A model generated the notes under the pieces. It worked only from the letters and a program-made list of their open reading frames with translations. It was not told the DNA's origin and made no database searches. From Patescibacteria group bacterium UBA5532 (GTDB lineage: Bacteria > Patescibacteriota > Gracilibacteria > BD1-5 > UBA2023): a stretch of 64,000 nt of DNA. Of this stretch, positions 47,556 to 57,538 are shown piece by piece. The translations under genes and the position numbers were made by a program. Location of the stretch: assembly GCA_002426885.1 (NCBI GenBank), contig DINU01000005.1:49735-113734 (forward strand), in the 5' to 3' direction. The number at the start of each line of letters is the position of its first letter. The stretch's first letter is position 1.

Positions 47556-47566
47556 TCATCTTTTCT

Positions 47567-47851
47567 ATGCTCGAATTCTCAGGTTTCATCTATCAGCTCA
47601 AGTGGCTTTCGCTCTATTCTCCCGGAGAATTGGCATTCGTCGGAGTCATTATCGTGGTCGTCATCCTCGTGACCATGATCTTGGCAGGACCATACATGTA
47701 TGAATACGCGCGAGTACGATGAGAAGAACGAGCGATTCTTCAGAAGAAAGAAATCCTCGGAAATCTTGTCCTCATGAAAGATATCCAGAGTGAGCTCGAT
47801 AAAGAGATCGAGGACTTGATGTTGACGAGTCTTATGAAGAAAGAGATCTAG
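47567..47851 (+). CDS. Small hypothetical membrane protein, 94 aa
   Basis: One membrane helix (ELAFVGVIIVVVILVTMILAG, residues 21-41), then a charged helical tail (EERAILQKKEILGNLVLMKDIQSEL). It follows the sortase by 11 bp, same operon, and overlaps the convergent DUF167 gene by 20 bp. Confidence 0.6.
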
Positions 47852-48092
47852 TTCGAAGTATTTTTCGACTTGAGGTTTTTCCACGTATTATTTCCCATGA
47901 TACGCCAGTCTCAGACCTGAGAAGGTCGAGGAGTTCTTCATTTGCTTTTCCTCATTCAGGATGACTCCTGAGAGTCACCCGAAGTGTACCATCTTCGAGA
48001 AATCCGAGAATTTCCGTACGATTTGCATGCGGAATTACCTTGACCGATATGCTTTTTCCATATGATAGGGAGGCGTATTTCTTTTTTGTCAT
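47832..48092 (-). CDS. DUF167 (YggU) family protein
   Basis: 86 aa. ISVKVIPHANRTEILGFLEDGTLRVTL and HPEGGKANEELLDLL match YggU/DUF167 (first G of GGK is TGA), as does the closing RGKTSSRKIL. Function unknown. Its ATG is separated from the divergent mtaB ATG by 2 bp, and a TATAAT lies 6 nt upstream, inside mtaB, implying a leaderless transcript. Confidence 0.85.
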
Positions 48093-48094
48093 GC

Positions 48095-49381
48095 ATGGAT
48101 TATAAGGTTTTTGGATGTAAAACCAATAAATATTTCACGGAGCGATGGCTCTCTCATGCGTATCTCGATGGGAAATCCGGATATTTTATCGCATCCTGTA
48201 TCGTCACGGATCGAGCGAAGGCAAAATGGGTAAAATATGCTCTCGAAAAAGTCCACACACTTAAGAAGGGTGAAAAACTCTATCTTTCAGGCTGTGGAAA
48301 TCTGAAAAATGGGACAGTAAATCCAGAATTTTATACCGTATATCCCGAGTTTCTCCCCTATCAAGATCGCATCGAGCTCCTTTCTGAAGATCCATGAGAT
48401 TTTCTCTCATCTGAAGGGAAAATCGATGAGAAAAAACAAATACAAGAAAAGATTCGATCTTTTCGCAATCTTTCGCGAAAAGCGGTTTTCACGCGTAAAT
48501 ATCTCGTGATACAGACATGATGTGATAATTTTTGTACCTTCTGCCTCACGATCCAAGCACGCGGAAAACATGTGTCTCGACCACAAGATGAGATCCTTCA
48601 GGAGATTCGGGAATTCGTCGATACAGGTGGAAAAGAAGTCGTTCTTACTGGAACCAATCTCTGAGCATGGTGAGCATCTTCAAGCAATCGCTACGATGAA
48701 TCTCTTTTCCCTTCTCTTGTAGAAGCCATACTCGAGAAGACGACGATTGAACGTATACGGATTTCATCTCTCGGAGTTGAGTTCTGTACTCCACGCCTTA
48801 TCGAGCTTTTTTCCGAGCCACGTGTCAATGCTTATATTCATCTCTCGGTCCAGTCTGGAGCAGATCCGATCTTGAAACGAATGAGTCGTCATTATGATGA
48901 GAAAAAGCTTCATGAAGTTCTTGCAGATATTCGCAATATAAAAAGAGTGGACTCTCTCCCGATAAATATCGGAGCGGATATCATCGTCGGATTCCCCTGA
49001 GAGACAGAAGAAGACTTTATGAAAACATATAATCTCATGAAAGAATACAGCATTTCTCAGCTCCATGCCTTCCCTTTTTCTCGACATATCACACACGAAT
49101 CCGTCCCAGCATGAGACTTTCCCGATCAGGTTCCAGAGAAGGAAAAACTTGCACGACTCGCTCGTCTCCGCGCTCTTGCTGATACGATATTTCGGGAGTT
49201 TTTGCAGAGGAATACGACTTGTGATCTTGAAGTGCTCATCGAGAAAGCGCAGAAAGATACGTTTTCATGATGGAGTGAGAACTACATCTTCTGTAATGAA
49301 CAGAACTTTTCCCCTTTTCCATGACAGGAGATCGTACGCGGAAAGGGTATCCGAGGAAAATATATTTTTCAGTCACTCTAG
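48095..49381 (+). CDS. mtaB: tRNA N6-threonylcarbamoyladenosine methylthiotransferase MtaB
   Basis: Radical SAM enzyme making ms2t6A37 in tRNA. 428 aa. UPF0004 domain opens with YKVFGCKTNKYFTERW; radical SAM cluster CDNFCTFC near residue 150; SSLGVEF and GADIIVGFPGETEEDF further on; TRAM-like C terminus. The G in TGCDN and in VGFPGETE are TGA. MtaB rather than MiaB is judged from the K-x-FGCK-N N terminus. Confidence 0.85.
48099..48126 (-). promoter_or_regulatory. Promoter of the DUF167 gene within mtaB
   Basis: Minus strand TTGGTT (48121-48126), 16-bp spacer, TATAAT (48099-48104); the ATG begins 6 nt after the -10. Confidence 0.6.
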
Positions 49382-49504
49382 TGTCTCGAATCTTCTTATA
49401 ATACAGGGAAAATCTCATTTCTTTATGCTGTATCGGTTGTCTCGCGCAAGCAGAAGTCTCTGAAACAGAACAAAAATAAAACACAAAATGACGTTCCATG
49501 ATGC

Positions 49505-49744
49505 CTACGAAGGTAGATCCATAAAGCTCTGGAATACACAAAGAGCTCCAATCTTCAAGAAAGAGTCAAATATTTCTGGATCCTCAAGGTGAAGTAAAAA
49601 CAGTAGGTTTGGCATTTCCTCATACGTCAGAAATCCCCGCTTCGTGAATGAATCGAAAGTCGAATCCTGAGATAATCCCGAAGTAACACACCTCCGATAT
49701 AATTTCAGTAAAAACGCTATAGAACTATTTTTCGTGAGAAACAT
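49505..49744 (-). CDS. Possible small protein, 79 aa
   Basis: Between mtaB and the next gene. ATG 49744 to TAG 49505 with no TGA. Protein-like (IAFLLKLYRRCV; NLLFLLHLEDPEIFDSFLKIG) but unrecognised. The ATG falls directly after a terminator, so expression would need read-through or an unseen promoter. Nothing clear is seen in 49382-49504. Confidence 0.3.
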   Translation of the reverse strand: MFLTKNSSIAFLLKLYRRCVTSGLSQDSTFDSFTKRGFLTYEEMPNLLFLLHLEDPEIFDSFLKIGALCVFQSFMDLPS

Positions 49745-49773
49745 AAAAAAACGTCCTGAAACGGACGTTTTTT
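49745..49773 (-). terminator. Terminator of the 49.8-52.6 kb operon
   Basis: aaaaaaacgtcc-tgaaa-cggacgtttttt; symmetrical, 17 bp after the stop at 49790. Confidence 0.8.
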
Positions 49774-49789
49774 GAATGAACACAAGGAA

Positions 49790-49996
49790 TTATCGAAAGA
49801 ATTTATTCATGATTCGACTCGGAATCAGCTCGAGCGTGACAAGAAAACGAGAAAACCGATTTACATTGGTAGCGATCTCTTGGACCGTTCCAAGCGTCTG
49901 ATACATACGGAAGAGCACCATAGAAGTAGGGATAGCGATCAGAAGCGCGGAAAGTGCGAGTGCAATGTAGAGAATGTCGAGGGGGGTCATAATCAT
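49790..49996 (-). CDS. Small membrane protein, 68 aa
   Basis: One membrane helix (DILYIALALSALLIAIPTSMVLF), then an amphipathic helix (TLGTVQEIATNVNRFSRFL), resembling DUF948-like proteins. It follows the thioredoxin-like gene by 15 bp. Confidence 0.6.
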   Translation of the reverse strand: MIMTPLDILYIALALSALLIAIPTSMVLFRMYQTLGTVQEIATNVNRFSRFLVTLELIPSRIMNKFFR

Positions 49997-50011
49997 AAGT
50001 GAAAAAATAAA

Positions 50012-50737
50012 TTATGATGTTGGAGTCGTCTTCTTACGGGATTGAGAAGCCACAGAAGTGGTTTTCTTCGTTGGGGATTTTTTACTAGGGATCTTCTTTT
50101 CTGCTGAGGAAGACTTCTCAGATACGCTCTCTGACTTTTTTGGTACTGATGGCTTCTTTTTCACTGGAGTTTTTTTGATAGGAGTCTTCTCTTCTGTTTT
50201 CTCTGGAGCGACTGGAATCGATGGAGATGAGCTCACATCTGTCGCTTGCAGTGGATCATCCACAGGAGACTCTGAAGGGAGAGATGCTGGCTTTTCATCA
50301 TCATAAAATGCAGGATTTTTCCACCAGTTCTGAATCGCTTCGAATCCGACATATCGCTGATATTCAAAACCCTGATACAAGATGATCATCGTAGGATCCG
50401 TATCGATTCTGAGGCTAGAAGCTATATCTGGGGTGTCATGAATATCGATAAAGCGAATCTTTGCATTATATGCAAAAGCATCCTTCGCGTAGAGGAGATA
50501 GCGCGCCATCAGCGAATGGTATGCGTCAGATTTTTTTGTCGTTGCGATCAGGATCACTTTCTTTGTAGATTGCACCTGATTATATTCTTCCATCTTCTTG
50601 AGAAAAAGCGGAGTCGACTGCATCTGACTCTCGACAAAGTCCCGTACATCCGATCAAAATCCACGAATTTTCGTAAAAACGGGTACTGCCTTCTGCGAGA
50701 GTGATTGTGCCTGCGATTTGAGGCTATTCCAGTCCAT
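50012..50737 (-). CDS. Thioredoxin-like-fold protein with Lys/Pro/Ser-rich tail
   Basis: 241 aa. Residues about 45-150 (KKVILIATTKKSD... IRFIDIHDTPDIASSLRIDTDPTMIILYQG... YVGFEAIQNWW) have the thioredoxin-like order, but no CxxC is seen, so it is probably not a redox enzyme. The last 90 residues are a basic repeat-like tail (KKTPVKKKPSVPKK), likely disordered and perhaps nucleic acid- or wall-binding. The start overlaps the csaB-like gene by 14 bp. Confidence 0.65.
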
Positions 50738-51809
50738 CGAAAAAAGAATCAAGGGAATGTAAAATTTCTCCTCTTATCATATCAGATTTTTGTGTGAGTG
50801 CAAATTTTATCGCATTTTCCTCTTGTTCAAGGCGAAGAAATGTTTCTCGAAATGTCTCGAGGGTGAAACCACGAGCGTCGAGTGTCGTATCAATGCCAAT
50901 CAGCTCAGAAAAAGCCTCTGTCTTCGGACCATACGAAATCATGCAGAAGGGAATATGTTTCGTGACCGCGAGGATACCAGCATGCAGTCGCATCGCGACA
51001 ACAAAATCGACGGTATCATATGCATCGATCGTCTCCTGCTCTGTACGTGTTCCCTGTACATCCTGTCAGAAGATTTTTTCTACGTAGAGAAGATCATTTT
51101 TCCGAGGATCTGAGTGAAAGGAATGTGTCAGAAAAACGACAGAATAGCCTCGTCACTCAAGGAAATCTCGAATCGCGACAATACTCTCATCGGAAAGATA
51201 TCCACCCCGGACTGCTATACCGACCCGTTTCTTTGGAGATATCTTCTTCGTATTTTCTGATGTCAGAAGAAAAACCGGATCGTAAATGAGTGTCGCTTCG
51301 ATCCCGACATGGTGAAGTTTTTCCTGACTTCAGATATCGCGAACGCTGACAGATACACCCCGTGAACCGAGAAAATAGAGTCGCGCCAAATTCTGTGGAT
51401 CGAGAATCTCGAGTGAAATGGACCAGATCAGGATCGGTACACGGAAAAACTGCGCGACATACATACGAAATCGCCAGTCTCGAAGAAGTGAGGAGAAATT
51501 ATTCCCTTCATTATCATAAAAGATTCCCCCACCACCGATAATTATCAGATCAGAGCGCGCAAGAAAAAAGATCTGTGAAAAAAAGTGAACAATATTTCTG
51601 ATCGGATATTTCCTGATAGAATTGGGGAAATATGAAGTGTACCGTGTATTCGATCGTTTTACTGGATCATTGGAATATGTAAAAATCGTGAGCTGAGCAC
51701 TCGGAAATCGTGACCTCAGATACTGATATTCACTCTCGAGAATACACTCATCTCCGACATTTCCACATCCGGTCGCCAGCATGATACTGATCCTTTTTAT
51801 TTTTTTCAT
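50724..51809 (-). CDS. csaB: Polysaccharide pyruvyl transferase (CsaB-like)
   Basis: Would add ketal-linked pyruvate to a cell-wall polysaccharide, the anchor for SLH-type surface proteins. 361 aa. GNVGDECILESEYQYLR near residue 16, IIGGGGIFYDN, then GIAVRGGYLSDESIV and the C-terminal MRLHAGILAV with conserved R/H. The G after RDI is TGA. Ends by TAG at 50724. Confidence 0.85.
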
Positions 51810-52555
51810 GATTTCTCTGGTGTGAAAGAAGTATCCATCTTCTCGGTGTTTCTCTTGATATCGATCATCTGCATGAAGTATGCTTCGAGCGGATCATCGA
51901 GGGAAGCATACTCCATATCAGTTACGATTTCTCCATCGACCAAGATCGCGAAATGTGTACAGATTTCCCCGACATCTGAGAGAATATGTGTGTTGAAGAA
52001 GATCGTTTTTCCTGCTTCGTGGAGGGAGCGAATAATATTTTTTACCATGTTCCGTCCGATCGGATCGAGCCCGCTCATGGGCTCATCGAGCAGAAGAATC
52101 TGAGGATCGTGGATCAGAGCACTCGCGAGACCAATCCTCTGGAGCATCCCCTTCGAGTAGTGGAGAAGTCGCTTCTGACGGGCATCTTCGAGACCGACAC
52201 GAAGGAGGAGCTCATCGATACGTTCTGCTCGCGCCTCATGCTCCATACCAGAGAGTCTTCCGAAGAAATCCAGAAATTCTTCCCCCGTAAGATATCTATA
52301 GTAATACGCGTTTTCTGGAAGGAATCCGATCATATGGAGCATATCCCGAGAGAACTCCTTCCCGAAGATCCGTCGCTCTCATGCATCAGGATCGATAAAC
52401 CCCATGATCGTCTTCATAAGCGTCGTTTTCCCAGATCCATTCGGTCACAGAAGTGCAAATACACTTCATGACTCGACAGAAAGCGACACATCAGAGAGAA
52501 GTGTCTTTTTTCCGATTTTTTTCGAGATATGCGAGAGGGCGAGTGCGGAATCCAT
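51797..52555 (-). CDS. ABC transporter ATP-binding protein (ABC-2/drug-export class)
   Basis: 252 aa. Walker A GPNGSGKTTLMK (first G is TGA), GFLPENAYYYRYLTGEEFL (Q-loop region without the usual Gln, typical of the CcmA class), signature HYSKGMLQRIGLA, Walker B ILLLDEPMSGLDP, and switch THIL. First gene of the operon with csaB. No permease adjoins; the ABC-2 permease at 41072 is a possible partner. A TATACT lies about 14 nt upstream of the ATG. Confidence 0.9.
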
Positions 52556-52685
52556 ACGAAATTTCGCCAAGTATACGGGAATTCATGAAAAATCAAAGAG
52601 AGTTCTATCGTAAATACAGATTGTCCGATGGGGAGTAAACCTCCAGGAATTACATCTGTCCCCTTTACGAAGGTTGGAATCGACC

Positions 52686-52721
52686 AAAAAAGGCATCAGC
52701 TTCGAGAGAAGTGATGCCTTT
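52686..52721 (-). terminator. Terminator of the double-MutS gene
   Basis: Minus strand aaaggcatca-loop-tgatgccttttttgg: 10-bp stem and T run. It overlaps direct repeat A. Confidence 0.75.
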
Positions 52722-52776
52722 GATGACTGTTTTACAGGATGGTGGGGACAGGTCAGAACTGCACTGATGAGCCAGA
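52701..52776. repeat. Direct repeat A (left boundary of the MutS-like unit)
   Basis: ttcgagagaagtgatgcctt... is 47 bp nearly identical (2 mismatches) to 57398-57444. A diverged but alignable continuation includes cagaac and ctgatgag. Same orientation as repeat B. Confidence 0.75.
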
Positions 52777-52804
52777 AGAACGCACTGTATATTCGGAAAT
52801 TATA

Positions 52805-55800
52805 CTAATTCAGCCAATCTCCCCCGATTCAACTACCTTTTAACACATCTACTCCATGGGAATTATCAATTCCCCCTGCTCTTTTCTGATAAGAATGCAC
52901 TACGCTTCCATCTGGTAGAAGCTCAGAGTGAAAATGATTTCTCTGTACTCCTGGTAATGTGCTAAATGCTTCTGCAAAAGCATGATTATGTGTAACGATA
53001 ATTGCATATTTCCCCATAGATCTGAGTCTCCCTATAAATACCTGAGCAAATAATGCTGTATAGTGGGCATCCATTGTACTAAAAATCTCATCCGCCTCGA
53101 CAATAAGAAAGTCTTTTTCTTCTGCCATTTTGAGTAATTCAATCCATGATAAAATATCTTTTTGTCATGAGCTGAGATCAGATGATCTCCCAGATGAAAC
53201 GATGCGGTCCATATAGGCATACTGGGATAGATTTCCTATTCTCATACTTTCTGCATTCACATGTCCAATATTTAGGGCTTGATTCAAGCATTTTAAAACA
53301 CTACGAATATATTGCGTTTTCCCTGAGCTATTAAATCCCTCGACTATTTCTACAGGATATTCTGGAGTAAGTGAGACACTATTAGGTACAAATTTCTTAT
53401 CCGTATCAACATCCTGATTTCCCATATTTATTATCTGTAAAACCTTTTCATCGGTAAACTCTACTTGGGTCATTCACTCTTCTCATATGAACTTACTTGC
53501 ACCCACCACCGCAAGAAGCTCTCAAATATCGTAAGCCACAGCTCGCATTCCAATATGCCAGAAGCGTATATCACCCGTCATATTTGGCACTGTTGGATCC
53601 TCTTCATAGAAGAGGTTGGCACAATCTCGATGTCGATGTCTATCTCTCTCCCGAAGAGTGGAGAATGGATAAAAGCCATGTGGTCATAGTTCTTGCACAT
53701 ATCGTGTATGATATTCCTTAAGTGATGGTATATTCCCTACTCTTCCAAGAGAGAAACGAAGAATATCACGATAGTAGTTCGTCATACCTCTGAGAAGTGG
53801 AGAATGAAAAGATTCAAGACTGGAAAGAAATTCCGCTAGGTGCGAAGTGGGATCATCTTTATGTTTTGCAAAGAATTTTAAACTCGAAATCCAAATATAT
53901 TCACCACCCGGCTCAACCCCAGGAAGCTCAAGGAAAGCATCTCAATATTCACGAGAGAAAAATTGACTAAGAGTTATATCACCTCAATTCTCAAGAAGAT
54001 CTGGTATAGTTTTCTCAATAAGTATTAATAGTTCATTTTTTATCTGATCTATCATTTTAATCACTGATTCATCTTCACGAGATATAATTCTCTGGTCTTT
54101 CATTATAGTGGTCTCATGATACTTCTTTGCCGCGCTATCGAGATGGACAAGTGATGAACTTTGTCATCCAGCAAGCATATAAAGAGAGCGGATGAGCTCA
54201 TACCAACGTATAAGCTGGTGTCGAAAGTCGGAATGGTAAATATGATCACGCCCCTGATTTTTTAGGAATTTCATACATTCTGTCTCTTTTTTATATGAAT
54301 CGGAGTCTTTTACTACTCGAAGGGATTGAAGAAATCTTCCGAGAAAGGGCTTCTCTCATTTTTCATTTGTCCCCACAAAATCTGCATGAAGCTCTTGCCT
54401 GAGCATGATAAATGTCTCGATCATATCCATAAGAAATGTACCATGTTGAATAAGTGCTTCTCTTTGCTCTGGATTTTTATACAATTCAACAAGCATATCT
54501 CGTTTTTCTTGGGTGAGTGGTATATTGAGTCACGCATGCGTATTATAAATCTCTTGGATCATGCGCGTGAGCTGATCGGAGTTTGGTATTGTATTCACTT
54601 GGGCGGTTCGTTCTATTTCATTTGAAAACCAGCTTTCAGCATTGGTATATCCTATTGGATGACATCGATATTCCCACTCATCTCTTTTTCTTACAGAAGC
54701 AAACGGGTCTTCTCTGTAACTATCTCAATAATTTGTATCCTCATAAAAATGAAGTCATTGACCTCCTCTTCCTACCATAGTCTTTCTCTCGTTGGGCCAT
54801 CTTGGATGTAATACTTTTGCTATCTGGTAGTCAACCCTTTGATTCGTAGAAGGAAAAATTCCATCTCGAACTCATTTTGATCGGGATGCAAGAAGGTCTT
54901 TCTGTTCTGTGGTAAATGCTATTGGAGCTGCTCATGCTATTTGCAAAGATGTTTCCTGTCTACTGGGTCGAGCAGTCACAGCTCCGCCTTCGAGTTGCTC
55001 CAACTCAATGACCAATCAAGAAGCAAATTCAGAGAAATCTTTCCAAGCTTCCTGGACTACTTTTCTTGTTTGCCCCTTTTTTCAAGATAAGATCTCCACT
55101 CAAGAGATTTTCTTTAAAAAATCCTTAATATAACTCGGAAGAGAACCATATTCTTCAGAATAGAATTTCTCTATCTCTCTGTTCCAGTTTTCAAACATCT
55201 GCTTCATGCTATTTATGGTATCTGAGTGTCTCTCTCAGGCTTCAAGAGCATGTTCATGATTAAAGGTAAAAAATCAAATTCCATCATTGTTTCTATTTCG
55301 CATTTCATCGATAAGTAGCTGATTGTGTGTAGAGAATCTAATGCGAGATGTCGGCGCTAAACATTGAAGTGCATCGACAAATTTTTGCATCATACGATGC
55401 TCATTTCTTTCGTCTGTTGTTGCTCATGTCTCATCGAGGTGGACAAGAACCATTTTTCAAGGGGAATTCTTGACTGCCTCATATAATTGGTCGAGCGACT
55501 TTCCCTCGAAGGCAAGCGCACTTAAATCACTATCCGTATGCTGGACACTTTGTAGACGACTTTGCACCCAGATGATATCATAGATTCATAGTATCGGATT
55601 CTTTGCTGGTACATACCCGATAGATTGTCCGAGTACTTGGATCGCTATATCTCTCTCCCCAGCAAAAGTTTTTCCACTTCCATTGGGAGCTCGTAGAAAT
55701 ATGAGAGGTAAGTCAGGGAAGCTCGATGCGGGGATATTTTTTTCTTTCTCTTTAAAAATTGATCGAGCATCCGAATATCCTATATTATTTTCAGCAAAAG

Positions 55801-56506
55801 TAGCCGGCTGCATTTCGAAGTGTTTTATAAAATCCAGTACCCGGAAGATCCCTCGAAGTTTTGTAACTTCCTCAATGAATCAAGCTAATTTGCCTATGTA
55901 AGAAAAGTATTCCTCAGGAAGCTTGTCACAAATATCACTTGGATCTTCGGGAAATATCTGAGTAAACATTTGGATCATTCAGTTGAGTATCTCGCATATA
56001 CCATCATGCTGGATTTTACGGAGATGACCCATGCCAGATTTTGCTTCTTTATGTAGTCTCTCCAGGATACTTATTCCATTTGAAAGAGCTATTCCTGTGT
56101 CACCCATGTCTAGTTCGAGATTGGGGTGCTGTTTTTTTAAATCCCCCAGTTGCACATAGCTAGCAATCACCCAATCAAAACACTCCCCAGAGCTCTGAAA
56201 ATCAAAAGGAAGAAGTGTGGTAAGGGCTTCTTGTCTTTTTAATATTCTTTCCTTGTTATTGTCAGGATTAAATAGCATATGATTCACGTACTTATAGGAT
56301 GGATCAAGGGGTCCAATCACTCATGTACGAGCCAACCCGAATCGACTTGCATCTCAAACATACCTCAAAGTAGCATCTCTATCTGCAGAAAAAAGATTCT
56401 GATAAAGAGGAGGGACTTGAAGTGAATCATTCACTAGTCGAAGAGTGGGTTTGCTTGTTGGTGTGGAATGGTTTTCTGGATCTCATTTTTGTGGTGATTC
56501 ATTCAT
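52805..56506 (-). CDS. Protein with two MutS-type ATPase modules, 1233 aa
   Basis: One frame, every codon checked, TAG at 52805. N-terminal part (about 90-200, KERILKRQEALTTLLPFDFQ) resembles the MutS core/lever. First ATPase: P-loop RAPNGSGKTFAG (about 275), MutS-like signature DLSALAFEGKSL and Walker B VLVHLDETGATTDER. A middle helical region follows (about 450-900), itself with LVELYKNPEQREAL, another lever-like segment. Second ATPase: VEGFNSSGKTQYIRSV (about 1060), SSDLSSGQKDILS, FLIVEADEIFSTMD and IIVTHNH. MutS ATPases work as dimers; here both sites lie in one chain. It lacks a mismatch-reading Phe-x-Glu segment. Function unknown. Confidence 0.8.
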
Positions 56507-56507
56507 A

Positions 56508-56541
56508 AAACTGTCATATTACTGTTATGATTGTTATATTG
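56508..56541. repeat. Iteron-like operator copy 1
   Basis: aaactgtcatattactgtta... (34 bp). Contains TGTTAT-type units every 10-11 bp, so they lie on one face of the helix. It directly precedes the ATG of the double-MutS gene and covers the likely -10 TACAAT and start site. Confidence 0.6.
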
Positions 56542-56586
56542 TAATTTGGCTTACTAATAAGTAAAATAGAAATTCTCTTATCACAA

Positions 56587-56620
56587 AAACTGTTATATTA
56601 CTGTTATGATTGTTATAGTT
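56587..56620. repeat. Iteron-like operator copy 2
   Basis: aaactgttatattactgtta..., 34 bp, 79 bp from copy 1 and nearly identical to it. It overlaps the stop of the upstream regulator-like gene. Confidence 0.6.
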
Positions 56621-57397
56621 ATTTTAAAACATAACAGCTCTTTCCTGTATTCTGAATCAATAACTTATTTTTCATGGTCATGAGTAATACTCTTAGAGAG
56701 TTACGATTTGCTTCAGGAAATAGTCTATATACATCTTGTGTAGTGATAGATCATTTCTTTTCAAGATATTCTATGATCAATTTTTCCTTCTTTTTTGTTC
56801 ACATTCACCTACTCAGTATATATTTCTCCGTTTGCTGAATACTTTGAAGAAGTTCATATGATATTCGAGCTTTCCTATTAGGACTTCTACCATAAAGCTC
56901 GATATATCCCTTATCATGAAGGTTTTTGGCTTGTTCTAAGGAAATATCTTTCCCAAGAATACATAATCATGAGGCAATCTTTTGAAGAAGGAATAATTCA
57001 ATACGAGATATTTCTTTTTCTGACAATACAAGTTTTGCAAATTCCTTATCACGAATTTTTCCATCAAGAGTTATCTTGACTATACCTCCTGCATGATTAT
57101 CAATCTCTTCTTTTATAACAAATACTCATTTTGAAAGCTGGGCCTGAATAACTTTCTGGAGTCATCGTCTCTCATTTTCCATGAGGTTAATCTTTGAGAG
57201 AAAATCTGCCATAGTCTGATTTCTGTAAGGGGTGACTTGGCTATACTCTATAACTTTTTCGAGATCGTTCTCAAATAATCCAGGATTTGAGAAACTCAGC
57301 GAGTTTGGAGTCTGTCTTATATCATTTGGTATAGATATGGTCCAATCTCGATGAGCCAAACTATTCGCAATCAATTCTTCTATGGCACTGTCATCAT
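56619..57397 (-). pseudogene. 5'-truncated RecG/AlbA_2-like regulator
   Basis: About 255 codons remain. AIEELIANSLAHRDW, then FSNPGLFENDLEKVIEY, TPYRNQTMADFL and NLMENERRGL are the hallmark C-terminal segments of COG2865-type proteins (AlbA_2 DNA-binding plus divergent ATPase-like domain). A winged-helix tail (KLIIEYLEKKGSITTQDVYRLF) follows. The N-terminal domain is missing: the frame runs into direct repeat B and a stop. The full protein would be a transcription regulator, perhaps of the adjacent operator. An internal start could still give a short protein. Confidence 0.65.
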
Positions 57398-57485
57398 TTC
57401 GAGAGAAGTGATGCCTTTGATGGCTGATTTACAGGATGGTGGGGCTTGGTCGAGGAAGTCAGAACCGCTCTGATGAGTCAGGAGA
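57398..57485. repeat. Direct repeat B (right boundary of the MutS-like unit)
   Basis: Copy of repeat A, lying just after the stop of the MoxR gene. The second arm of the terminator seen at A is missing here and is replaced by coding sequence of the truncated regulator. Confidence 0.75.
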
Positions 57486-57538
57486 GTGTTCCGTACGTAC
57501 CAAAACTTGCATAATTATACCCTAGATTGTCTCACTAT

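Noticed and set aside
49236..49541. 101-aa minus-strand ORF overlapping the end of mtaB
   Set aside because: It lies mostly antisense to mtaB and has no coherent features.
52768..52790. ctgatgag in both direct repeats as a hammerhead ribozyme core
   Set aside because: The required GAAA box and cleavage-site stem are missing in both copies.
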